Assembly: GCF_900188095.1 (NCBI RefSeq) | Contig: NZ_FZOT01000001.1 | Span: 496,001 to 560,000, forward strand | From: Noviherbaspirillum humi | GTDB taxonomy: Bacteria; Pseudomonadota; Gammaproteobacteria; Burkholderiales; Burkholderiaceae_D | Direction of reading: 5' to 3' | Length of the DNA: 64,000 nucleotides | Part shown: piece by piece, positions 56,934-64,000 of the stretch | Position numbering within the stretch: position 1 is the stretch's first letter | How the letters are laid out: each line of letters opens with the position of its first letter | The notes under the pieces: model-generated | The model's database searches: none | Told to the model about the DNA's origin: nothing | The model's input: the letters and a program-made list of their open reading frames with translations, nothing else | Made by a program: the position numbers and the translations under genes

Positions 56934-58508
56934 ATGCTGGGCCGTTTCCTGCGACTGTTCAAGATCTTCCGGGTGGCGATGCGCTACGGCCTGGACGATA
57001 TCGCCATTTCCGGCCTGGTCAAGCCGCGCACCGCCCGCCTGCTCGGCGGCGTGATGTTCTGGCGCGATCTGTCGGTGCCGCGCGGCATTCGCCTGCGCCA
57101 GGCGCTGGAAGACCTCGGGCCGATCTTCGTCAAGTTCGGCCAGGTGCTGTCCACCCGGCGCGACCTGATGCCGCCCGACATCGCCGACGAACTGGCGCGC
57201 CTGCAGGACAGGGTGCCGCCGTTCGATCCGGACATCGCGATCATGCAGATCAAGCGGGCGCTCGGCGCCCATCCGGACGACCTGTTCGCCAGCTTCGAAC
57301 GCCAGCCGGTCGCCTCCGCCTCCATCGCCCAGGTGCATTTCGCCACCCTCAAGGATGGCAAGCAGGTGGCGGTGAAGGTGCTGCGGCCCGGCATGAAGAA
57401 ATCCATCGACGAGGACATCGCCCTGATGCAGGTCGCCGCCGGCTGGATGGAGCGGCTCTGGGCCGACGGCCGCCGGCTGAAGCCGCGCGAGGTGGTGGCG
57501 GAGTTCGACAAGTACTTGCACGACGAGCTCGACCTGATGCGGGAAGCCGCCAATGCCAGCCAGCTGCGGCGCAACTTCAACGGCTCCAGCCTGCTGCTGG
57601 TGCCGGAGATGTACTGGGATTACTGCTCCACCTCGGTGATCGTGATGGAGCGCATGCACGGCATCCCGATTTCCCAGACCGAGCGTTTGATCGCCGCCGG
57701 CGTCGACCTGAAGAAATTGTCCAGCGACGGCGTGGAAATCTTCTTCACCCAGGTGTTCCGCGACGGTTTCTTCCATGCCGACATGCATCCCGGGAACATC
57801 CAGGTATCGGTGGCGCCGGAAAGCTTCGGCCGCTACATCGCGCTGGATTTCGGCATCGTCGGCACGCTCACCGACTTCGACAAGGATTACCTGTCGCAGA
57901 ACTTCCTCGCCTTCTTCCGCCGCGACTACAAGCGGGTGGCAGAGGCGCACATCGAGTCCGGCTGGGCGCCGAAGGAAACCCGGGTGGATGAGCTGGAGGC
58001 GGCGGTGCGGGCCTGCTGCGAACCGATCTTCGACCGGCCGCTGAAGGACATCTCCTTCGGCCAGGTGCTGCTGCGCCTGTTCCAGACCTCGCGCCGCTTC
58101 AACGTCGAGGTGCAGCCGCAGCTGGTGCTGCTGCAGAAGACGCTGCTCAACATCGAAGGCCTGGGCCGGCAGCTGGATCCCGACCTCGACCTGTGGAAGA
58201 CTGCCAAGCCGTACCTGGAGCGCTGGATGCAGGAGCAGATCGGCTGGCGCGGCCTGGTACAGCGCTTCAAGGAAGAGGCGCCGCGCTACAACCAGCTGCT
58301 GCCGGAATTGCCGCGCCTGCTGCATGACGCGCTGAAGAAGAACGGCGATGCAGCCGAAGATTCCACCAACGAGATGCTGAAGCAGATGCTGATCGAGCTG
58401 CGCCGCACTAACACCATGCTGGCCCGCATCCTGTATTTCGGCGGCGGCCTGGTCGGCGGGGTGCTGCTGACCCAGCTGCTGCTGCGCCTGTCCGGCAACG
58501 GCGGGTGA
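56934..58508 (+). CDS. ubiB: Ubiquinone biosynthesis protein UbiB (atypical kinase/ATPase)
   Basis: Member of the ABC1/ADCK family, an atypical protein-kinase fold with ATPase activity needed for ubiquinone synthesis. The 524-residue protein has KFGQ (67-70) of the KxGQ motif, the alanine-rich nucleotide loop [11 protein letters not shown], a DFG-equivalent LDFGIVGTL and two C-terminal hydrophobic helices (about 490-520). It starts immediately after the ubiJ stop. Confidence 0.96.
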   Translation: MLGRFLRLFKIFRVAMRYGLDDIAISGLVKPRTARLLGGVMFWRDLSVPRGIRLRQALEDLGPIFVKFGQVLSTRRDLMPPDIADELARLQDRVPPFDPDIAIMQIKRALGAHPDDLFASFERQPVASASIAQVHFATLKDGKQVAVKVLRPGMKKSIDEDIALMQVAAGWMERLWADGRRLKPREVVAEFDKYLHDELDLMREAANASQLRRNFNGSSLLLVPEMYWDYCSTSVIVMERMHGIPISQTERLIAAGVDLKKLSSDGVEIFFTQVFRDGFFHADMHPGNIQVSVAPESFGRYIALDFGIVGTLTDFDKDYLSQNFLAFFRRDYKRVAEAHIESGWAPKETRVDELEAAVRACCEPIFDRPLKDISFGQVLLRLFQTSRRFNVEVQPQLVLLQKTLLNIEGLGRQLDPDLDLWKTAKPYLERWMQEQIGWRGLVQRFKEEAPRYNQLLPELPRLLHDALKKNGDAAEDSTNEMLKQMLIELRRTNTMLARILYFGGGLVGGVLLTQLLLRLSGNGG

Positions 58509-58549
58509 GCGGGAGCGTGAAAATCGGCCGTGCAGGCGCATCCTGCCGC

Positions 58550-58555
58550 TATAAT
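58550..58555 (+). promoter_or_regulatory. Candidate -10 box for the sodium:solute symporter gene
   Basis: Perfect TATAAT 50 bases before the start codon, in the gap after ubiB; the -35 region is not convincing. Confidence 0.45.
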
Positions 58556-58605
58556 TTGCCGGTTTTCCCGCCATCACCCTCCCACTTCATCGCGCAAGGA
58601 TCGCC

Positions 58606-60033
58606 ATGAACGCCCTGATCTGGTTCGTCATTCTCTATTGGGTCATCTCGGTCGGCATCGGGCTGTACGCGGCGAAATTCGTCAACAGTTCCAAGGATTT
58701 CGCGGTGGCCGGCCGCTCTTTGCCGATGTACGTGGTCACCGCCACTGTGTTCGCCACTTGGTTCGGCTCGGAAACGGTGCTCGGCATCCCCTCCGCCTTC
58801 CTCAAGGACGGCCTGCGCGGCGTGGTGGCGGATCCGTTCGGCTCCTCGCTCTGCCTGATCCTGGTCGGCCTGTTCTTCGCCCGCCCGCTGTACCGCATGA
58901 ACCTGCTGACCATCGGCGACTACTACAAGGCCCGCTTCGGCCGCGGCGTGGAAATGATGATCACGCTGTGCATCGTGGTTTCCTACCTCGGCTGGGTGGC
59001 GGCCCAGATCAAGGCGCTCGGCCTGGTGTTCAACGTCGTCTCCGGCGGCGCCATCTCGGCCGAGACCGGCATGATCATCGGCGCCGCCAGCGTGCTCCTC
59101 TACACCCTGATGGGCGGCATGTTCTCGGTGGCCATCACCGATTTCCTGCAGATGATCATCATCGTCATCGGCATGCTCTACATCGGCTGGGAAGTGTCCG
59201 GCCTGGTGGGCGGCGCCGGCGCGGTGGTGGCGCATGCGGCGGACGCCGGCAAGCTGGCGCTCTGGCCGGCGCCGACGGCGCGCGAGGTGCTGTGGTTCTT
59301 CGCCGCCTGGATCACCATGATGCTCGGCTCCATTCCCCAGCAGGACGTGTTCCAGCGGGTGGCTTCCTCCAAGGACGAGCAGACCGCCGGCCGCGCCTCG
59401 GTGCTGGGCGGCGTGCTGTACTTCTGCTTCGCCTTCATCCCGATGTTCCTGGCCTATTCCGCCACCCTGATCGATCCCGCCATGGTGAGCGGCCTGATCG
59501 ACAAGGACCCTCAGCTGATCCTGCCGACCCTGATCATGACCAAGGTGCCGATCATCGCCCAGGTCATGTTCTTCGGCGCGCTGCTGTCGGCGATCAAGAG
59601 CTGCGCCAGCGCCACGCTGCTGGCGCCGTCGGTGACCTTCACCGAGAACGTGCTGAAGGAACTGCTGCCGAAGCAGAGCGACAGGCAGTTTCTGCTGTCG
59701 ATGCGCATCGTGGTGCTGGTGTTCACCGTGATCGTCACCGCCTTCGCCATGAACACTTCCTCCAGCATCTACAAGATGGTGGAGAACGCCTACAAGATCA
59801 CCCTGGTGGCGGCCTTCGTGCCGCTGGTGTTCGGCCTGTACTGGAAGCGGGCGAGCGGGCAGGGCGCGCTGCTGTCCATCCTCCTCGGCCTTTCCTCCTG
59901 GATCCTGCTGGAAGCGCTGGCGCCGGAAGGCTTGTGGCCGCCGCAGCTGGTGGGCGTGCTGATGAGCCTCTCCGGCATGCTGGCCGGCTCGCTGATGCCG
60001 CAGCTGCTGGGCCGCCCGGCCCGCGCCGCCTGA
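58606..60033 (+). CDS. Sodium:solute symporter family protein
   Basis: 475-residue inner-membrane transporter with about 13 hydrophobic helices. Signature segments of the SSS family are visible (FATWFGSETVLGIPSAF, GGMFSVAITDFLQM, SIPQQDVFQRVASSKDE). The subgroup resembles proteins annotated as proline/pantothenate-type symporters, but the solute cannot be determined. It follows ubiB with its own TATAAT and precedes the FmdB-DUF502-aspS unit. Confidence 0.9.
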   Translation: MNALIWFVILYWVISVGIGLYAAKFVNSSKDFAVAGRSLPMYVVTATVFATWFGSETVLGIPSAFLKDGLRGVVADPFGSSLCLILVGLFFARPLYRMNLLTIGDYYKARFGRGVEMMITLCIVVSYLGWVAAQIKALGLVFNVVSGGAISAETGMIIGAASVLLYTLMGGMFSVAITDFLQMIIIVIGMLYIGWEVSGLVGGAGAVVAHAADAGKLALWPAPTAREVLWFFAAWITMMLGSIPQQDVFQRVASSKDEQTAGRASVLGGVLYFCFAFIPMFLAYSATLIDPAMVSGLIDKDPQLILPTLIMTKVPIIAQVMFFGALLSAIKSCASATLLAPSVTFTENVLKELLPKQSDRQFLLSMRIVVLVFTVIVTAFAMNTSSSIYKMVENAYKITLVAAFVPLVFGLYWKRASGQGALLSILLGLSSWILLEALAPEGLWPPQLVGVLMSLSGMLAGSLMPQLLGRPARAA

Positions 60034-60117
60034 ACTGCCTGAGCCCGGGTACGGGCGGCAAATCCTTGCCAAGCTCGCAAGCCCGGCATTTCCCTCGAAT
60101 TTCGCCCGGAATAACTT

Positions 60118-60123
60118 TATAAT
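60118..60123 (+). promoter_or_regulatory. Candidate -10 box for the FmdB-DUF502-aspS operon
   Basis: Perfect TATAAT about 37 bases before the FmdB start, with a weak TCGAAT at 17 bases upstream. Confidence 0.5.
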
Positions 60124-60159
60124 TCAGGGTTTTGTACGATTTTTTGCGGAGGGAATTCC

Positions 60160-60438
60160 ATGCCAATCTATGCCTATCGCTGCGAAGCTTGCGGCTTTGC
60201 CAAAGATGTTCTGCAAAAAGTGTCCGATGCGCCGCTGACCGACTGCCCGACCTGCGGCAAGTCCAGCTTCAAGAAGCAGCTCACCGCCGCCGGCTTCCAG
60301 CTCAAGGGCACCGGCTGGTATGTGACCGATTTCCGCAACGGCTCCGGCAGCACCTCGACGCCGGCGGCCAACAGCGGCAGCAAGCAAGCCACCGGCACCT
60401 CGGACGCGGCGCCCGCGAGCAGTTCCGCCGCCGAGTGA
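60160..60438 (+). CDS. FmdB family zinc-ribbon protein
   Basis: 92-residue protein with an N-terminal zinc ribbon (Cys8, Cys11, Cys29, Cys32) of the FmdB/CxxC_CxxC type and a low-complexity Ser/Ala/Gly tail. GGAGGGA precedes ATG. This small gene is usually upstream of DUF502 and aspS in betaproteobacteria; the function is not established, and the early proposal of regulation of formamidase-type genes does not transfer here. Confidence 0.92.
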   Translation: MPIYAYRCEACGFAKDVLQKVSDAPLTDCPTCGKSSFKKQLTAAGFQLKGTGWYVTDFRNGSGSTSTPAANSGSKQATGTSDAAPASSSAAE

Positions 60439-60492
60439 GCGCGGCCTGACGCCGCCGGCAGAGCGACCACCCAACCACGACCAGCGACCAGC

Positions 60493-61137
60493 ATGCGCAA
60501 ATACTTCATCACGGGCCTCCTGATCCTGGTCCCGCTCGCCATCACCCTGTGGGTGCTGAACCTGATCATCAGCACCATGGACCAGTCGCTCCTGCTGCTG
60601 CCCGCGCGCTGGCAGCCGGAGGCGGTGCTCGGCTTCCGCTTCCCCGGCCTGGGCACGCTGCTGACGCTGCTGATCATCTTCTTCACCGGCCTGCTGACCC
60701 GCAATTTCATCGGCAAGAAGCTGGTGATCGCCTGGGAAATGCTGCTCAACCGCATTCCGGTGGTGCGCTCGATTTACTCCAGCGTCAAGCAGGTCTCCGA
60801 TACCCTGTTTTCCTCTTCCGGCAACGCCTTCCGCAAGGCCCTGCTGGTGCAGTATCCGCGCGAAGGCTCCTGGACCATCGCCTTTCTCACCGGCACCCCC
60901 GGCGGCGACGTCCGCAACCATCTCGTCGGCGACTATGTCAGCGTCTACGTGCCCACTACGCCCAACCCGACCTCCGGCTTCTTCCTGATGGTGCCGCGCG
61001 CCGATGCGATCGAGCTCAACATGAGCGTCGACGAAGCGCTGAAATACATCGTGTCCATGGGCGTGGTGACGCCCGAGCATGTGGCTGCGGCGGCTGGCGC
61101 CAGGAACAAGCCCCAGCCGGAGCCGACCCGCACTTGA
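60493..61137 (+). CDS. DUF502 membrane protein
   Basis: 214-residue protein with two N-terminal transmembrane helices (about 4-27 and 49-70) and a conserved soluble part ([33 protein letters not shown]). The family is widespread next to aspS; no enzymatic motif is apparent. Member of the FmdB-DUF502-aspS transcription unit. Confidence 0.9.
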   Translation: MRKYFITGLLILVPLAITLWVLNLIISTMDQSLLLLPARWQPEAVLGFRFPGLGTLLTLLIIFFTGLLTRNFIGKKLVIAWEMLLNRIPVVRSIYSSVKQVSDTLFSSSGNAFRKALLVQYPREGSWTIAFLTGTPGGDVRNHLVGDYVSVYVPTTPNPTSGFFLMVPRADAIELNMSVDEALKYIVSMGVVTPEHVAAAAGARNKPQPEPTRT

Positions 61138-61207
61138 ACCCTTTCCGGCGGCGCGTTCCACGTGCCGCCTCAACCAGTTATCCAGCATCCGAACCAGGAA
61201 TCCGATC

Positions 61208-63013
61208 ATGTCTATGCGAACTCAATATTGCGGCCTCGTCACCGAGGCGCTTCTCGGCCAAACCGTCAGCGTGTGCGGCTGGGTGCACCGCCGGCGCGAC
61301 CACGGCGGCGTCATCTTCATCGACCTGCGCGACCGCGAAGGCCTGGTGCAGGTGGTGTGCGACCCGGACCGCGCCGAGGTGTTCAAGACCGCCGAAGCTG
61401 TGCGCAACGAGTTCTGCCTGCGCATCACCGGCGTGGTCCGCGCCCGTCCCGAAGGCACCACCAACGCCAACCTGAAGTCCGGCAACATCGAAGTGCTGTG
61501 CCACGAGCTGCAAGTGCTGAATCCGTCCGTCACCCCGCCGTTCCAGCTGGATGACGACAATCTGTCGGAGACCACCCGCCTGACCCACCGCGTGCTCGAC
61601 CTGCGCCGGCCGCAGATGCAGAACAACCTGCGCCTGCGCTACCGCGTGACGATGGAAGTGCGCAAGTTTCTGGATGCCAACGGCTTCATCGACATCGAAA
61701 CGCCAATGCTGACCAAATCCACGCCGGAAGGCGCGCGCGACTACCTGGTGCCGTCGCGCGTCAACCCGGGCAACTTCTTCGCGCTGCCGCAGTCGCCGCA
61801 GCTGTTCAAGCAGCTGCTGATGGTGGCCAACTTCGACCGCTACTACCAGATCACCAAGTGCTTCCGCGACGAAGACCTGCGCGCCGACCGCCAGCCGGAA
61901 TTCACCCAGATCGACTGCGAAACCTCCTTCATGAACGAGCAGGAGATCCGCGACCTGTTCGAGGGCATGATCCGCGGCGTCTTCAAGAACGTGCTCGACG
62001 TCGACCTGCCGAACCCGTTCCCGGTGATGGAGTATGCCGAGGCCATGGGCAAGTACGGCTCCGACAAGCCTGACATGCGCGTCAAGCTGGCATTCACCGA
62101 CCTGACCGAGGTGATGAAGGACGTGGAGTTCAAGGTCTTCTCCGGCGCCGCCAACATGGAAGGCGGCCGCGTGGTCGGCCTGCGCGTGCCGGGCGGCGGC
62201 GCCATGCCGCGCTCCGAGATCGATGCCTACACCCAGTTCGTCGCCATCTACGGCGCCAAGGGCCTGGCCTACATCAAGGTCAACGAGAAGGCCAAGGGCC
62301 GCGACGGCCTGCAATCGCCGATCGTCAAGAACATCCACGACGCCGCGCTGGCCCAGATCATCGAGCGCACCGGCGCCCAGGACGGCGACCTGATCTTCTT
62401 CGGCGCCGACAAGGCCAAGGTGGTCAACGATGCCATCGGCGCGCTGCGCGTGAAGATCGGCCACAGCGACTTCGGCAAGAAGAACGGCCTGTTCGACGAC
62501 GTCTGGAAGCCGCTCTGGGTGATCGACTTCCCGATGTTCGAGTACGACGAGGACGACCAGCGCTACGTCGCCGCCCACCATCCCTTCACCTCGCCCAAGG
62601 ATGGCCACGAAGATTTCCTGCAGACCGATCCGGGCAAGGCGCTGGCCAAGGCCTACGACATGGTGCTCAACGGCTGGGAACTGGGCGGCGGGTCGGTCCG
62701 TATCCACCGCGCCGAGGTGCAGAGCAAGGTGTTCCGCGCGCTGAAGATCGGCGCCGAGGAAGCGCAGCTGAAGTTCGGCTTCCTGCTGGATGCGCTGCAG
62801 TACGGCGCGCCGCCGCACGGCGGCCTGGCCTTCGGCCTCGACCGCATCGTCACCATGATGGCCGGCGCCGAATCGATCCGCGACGTCATCGCCTTCCCCA
62901 AAACCCAGCGCGCTCAGGACCTGCTGACCCACGCGCCGTCGGAAGTCGACGAGAAGCAGCTGCGCGAACTGCACATCCGCCTGCGCAACGTGGAGCCGGC
63001 AGTCAAGGGCTGA
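61208..63013 (+). CDS. aspS: Aspartyl-tRNA synthetase
   Basis: Class II synthetase of 601 residues charging tRNA-Asp. It shows the OB-fold anticodon-binding N-terminus ([23 protein letters not shown]), motif 2 region ([19 protein letters not shown]), the bacterial GAD insertion domain (about 300-420) and motif 3 (GGLAFGLDR). The start MSMRTQYCG was selected as the family N-terminus. It closes the operon with a strong terminator. Confidence 0.97.
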   Translation: MSMRTQYCGLVTEALLGQTVSVCGWVHRRRDHGGVIFIDLRDREGLVQVVCDPDRAEVFKTAEAVRNEFCLRITGVVRARPEGTTNANLKSGNIEVLCHELQVLNPSVTPPFQLDDDNLSETTRLTHRVLDLRRPQMQNNLRLRYRVTMEVRKFLDANGFIDIETPMLTKSTPEGARDYLVPSRVNPGNFFALPQSPQLFKQLLMVANFDRYYQITKCFRDEDLRADRQPEFTQIDCETSFMNEQEIRDLFEGMIRGVFKNVLDVDLPNPFPVMEYAEAMGKYGSDKPDMRVKLAFTDLTEVMKDVEFKVFSGAANMEGGRVVGLRVPGGGAMPRSEIDAYTQFVAIYGAKGLAYIKVNEKAKGRDGLQSPIVKNIHDAALAQIIERTGAQDGDLIFFGADKAKVVNDAIGALRVKIGHSDFGKKNGLFDDVWKPLWVIDFPMFEYDEDDQRYVAAHHPFTSPKDGHEDFLQTDPGKALAKAYDMVLNGWELGGGSVRIHRAEVQSKVFRALKIGAEEAQLKFGFLLDALQYGAPPHGGLAFGLDRIVTMMAGAESIRDVIAFPKTQRAQDLLTHAPSEVDEKQLRELHIRLRNVEPAVKG

Positions 63014-63036
63014 TCGCGCTGCATCGCTTCGGCATG

Positions 63037-63064
63037 AAAAAGGGCGCCTGCGGGCGCCCTTTTT
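63037..63064 (+). terminator. Terminator of aspS
   Basis: Perfect 12-base-pair stem AAAAAGGGCGCC/GGCGCCCTTTTT with TGCG loop and T-run, 23 bases after the aspS stop. Confidence 0.94.
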
Positions 63065-63158
63065 CGTCTTGCGCTTTGCCGTGGCCCCGGGCAGATTCTT
63101 CCGCTTCGGCCATAATAGGCAATCACTGAATTGCCGCGCTTCACGTGCCTACCGATCC

Positions 63159-63725
63159 ATGCAGAATCCGCCGCGCTACAAGATCCCCGAATCCGTCCTG
63201 GTGGTGATCCACAGCCCTGATCTCGAGGTGCTGCTGATCGAGCGCGCAGACCGCCCCGGCTACTGGCAATCGGTGACCGGCTCGCGCGATGCGCCGGACG
63301 AACCGCTGGCCGACACCGCGCGGCGCGAGGTGTGGGAGGAGACCGGCATCGCGCTGGTGGATGCGGTGCCCGGCACCCTTTTCGCGCCGCATGAAGTGCC
63401 GCTGCGAAACTTGCGCGACTGGGGCTTATCGAACGTCTATGAAATCTATCCCGTCTGGCGCCATCGCTATGCGCCCGGCGTCACGCGCAATACCGAGCAT
63501 GTGTTCGGCCTGCAAGTGCCGCGCGGCATTCCTGTCACGCTGGCGCCGCGGGAACACCTGAACCATGTCTGGCTGCCCTGGCGCGAGGCGGCGGACCGCT
63601 GCTTCTCGCCGTCGAACGCGGAGGCCATCCTGCAGCTGCCGCGCCATGCCGGGAAGGAACCATGCGCGGTAAAACCGGCCCAAGCAGCAGGTGATGATGC
63701 ATCCAGAGCAAGGATAGAAAACTAG
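63159..63725 (+). CDS. nudB: Dihydroneopterin triphosphate diphosphatase
   Basis: Nudix hydrolase of folate synthesis, removing pyrophosphate from dihydroneopterin triphosphate. The 188-residue protein starts MQNPPRYKIPESVLVVIHSPDLEVLLIERADRP and has the Nudix helix with ExxxxxxxREVWEETGI; the loop before it (TGSRDAPDE) is one residue longer than the textbook pattern. A C-terminal extension of about 35 residues follows the domain. It is followed without spacer by an EEP-family gene. Confidence 0.9.
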   Translation: MQNPPRYKIPESVLVVIHSPDLEVLLIERADRPGYWQSVTGSRDAPDEPLADTARREVWEETGIALVDAVPGTLFAPHEVPLRNLRDWGLSNVYEIYPVWRHRYAPGVTRNTEHVFGLQVPRGIPVTLAPREHLNHVWLPWREAADRCFSPSNAEAILQLPRHAGKEPCAVKPAQAAGDDASRARIEN

Positions 63726-64000
63726 ATGAAGATCCGGATCGCGACTTACAACATCCATAAAGGCGTTACCAGCTTCCGCGCCCAGCCGCGGGTGCATGCG
63801 CTGAAGCAGGCGATCAGCACACTCAAGGCCGACATTCTTTTCCTGCAGGAAGTGCAGGGCCGGCACGACCTGTATGCCACCAAGCATGCGATGAAGTGGC
63901 CGGATCAGCCGCAGCATGACTTCCTCGCCGGCGAGGAACTCAACTCGGTGTACGGCATGAATGCGATGTATGACCACGGCCATCATGGCAATGCCCTGCT
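63726..64000 (+). CDS. Endonuclease/exonuclease/phosphatase family protein, N-terminal part
   Basis: The first 91 codons of an EEP-superfamily hydrolase, cut by the window edge. The start MKIRIATYNIHKGV gives the conserved asparagine and the segment ADILFLQEVQG gives the metal-binding glutamate. Its ATG directly follows the nudB stop. From memory, the same pair in Burkholderiales is followed by a cardiolipin synthase-like gene; this cannot be checked inside the window. The substrate (nucleic acid, lipid or sugar phosphate) is undecided. Confidence 0.88.
   Translation, partial: MKIRIATYNIHKGVTSFRAQPRVHALKQAISTLKADILFLQEVQGRHDLYATKHAMKWPDQPQHDFLAGEELNSVYGMNAMYDHGHHGNAL

Overview
The window is a stretch of GC-rich (roughly 63-65% by eye) chromosome from a betaproteobacterium, order Burkholderiales, most likely family Oxalobacteraceae (Herbaspirillum/Noviherbaspirillum/Massilia-like). 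This rests on gene order (cta cluster with small DUF2970 and DUF2909 genes; ftsY-M16-M16-rsmD-coaD-fdx; lolB-ispE-tRNA-Gln-prs-rplY-pth; ptsN-hprK-rapZ; ubiE-Tim44-ubiJ-ubiB) and on protein style. No sequence search was run. Almost everything is core, vertically inherited chromosome. I see no insertion sequence, prophage, CRISPR array or recombinase.

Layout. 1-6.9 kb: aa3 cytochrome c oxidase structural and assembly genes (ctaD 3' end, small assembly protein, ctaG, DUF2970, ctaE; then SURF1, SCO-like, ctaA, ctaB, SCO), together covering subunits, copper delivery and heme A synthesis. 7-11 kb (minus): rpoH with a perfect CIRCE operator, and ftsY-ftsE-ftsX. 11-15.3 kb: a paired M16 peptidase (one catalytic, one lacking the zinc site), rsmD, coaD, ferredoxin. 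15.3-20.1 kb: diguanylate cyclase, MOSC protein, ahpC-ahpF. 20.2-28.4 kb is the most accessory part: TonB receptor, orphan Bug/TctC binding protein, SDR, MipA/OmpV protein, then a lower-GC lipoprotein, a putative outer-membrane protein and two small ORFs.

28.4-36.8 kb (minus): TPR lipoprotein-lolB-ispE-tRNA-Gln-prs-rplY-pth-patatin, then ychF; recognisable terminators and promoters divide it into units. 36.9-42 kb: mutM, a dynamin-like GTPase, mutY, and a second diguanylate cyclase convergent with mutY. 42-49 kb: LON-domain protein, rapZ-hprK-ptsN (nitrogen PTS), queF and a queuosine-precursor transporter, ilvA, a YqaA-like membrane protein.

49.4-64 kb (plus): a 1332-residue FAD/Fe-S oxidoreductase, HIT and DUF971 proteins, ubiquinone genes ubiE-ubiJ-ubiB with a Tim44-like protein, a sodium:solute symporter, FmdB-DUF502-aspS, nudB and the start of an EEP-family hydrolase.

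No clearly new multi-gene system is evident. The best leads are the CIRCE element on the rpoH promoter, the dynamin gene locked between two oxidative-damage glycosylases, a triplicated membrane-targeting-like motif in FtsY, the lower-GC lipoprotein/outer-membrane pair, and a 51-codon ORF with a good ribosome binding site and a tandem repeat upstream.
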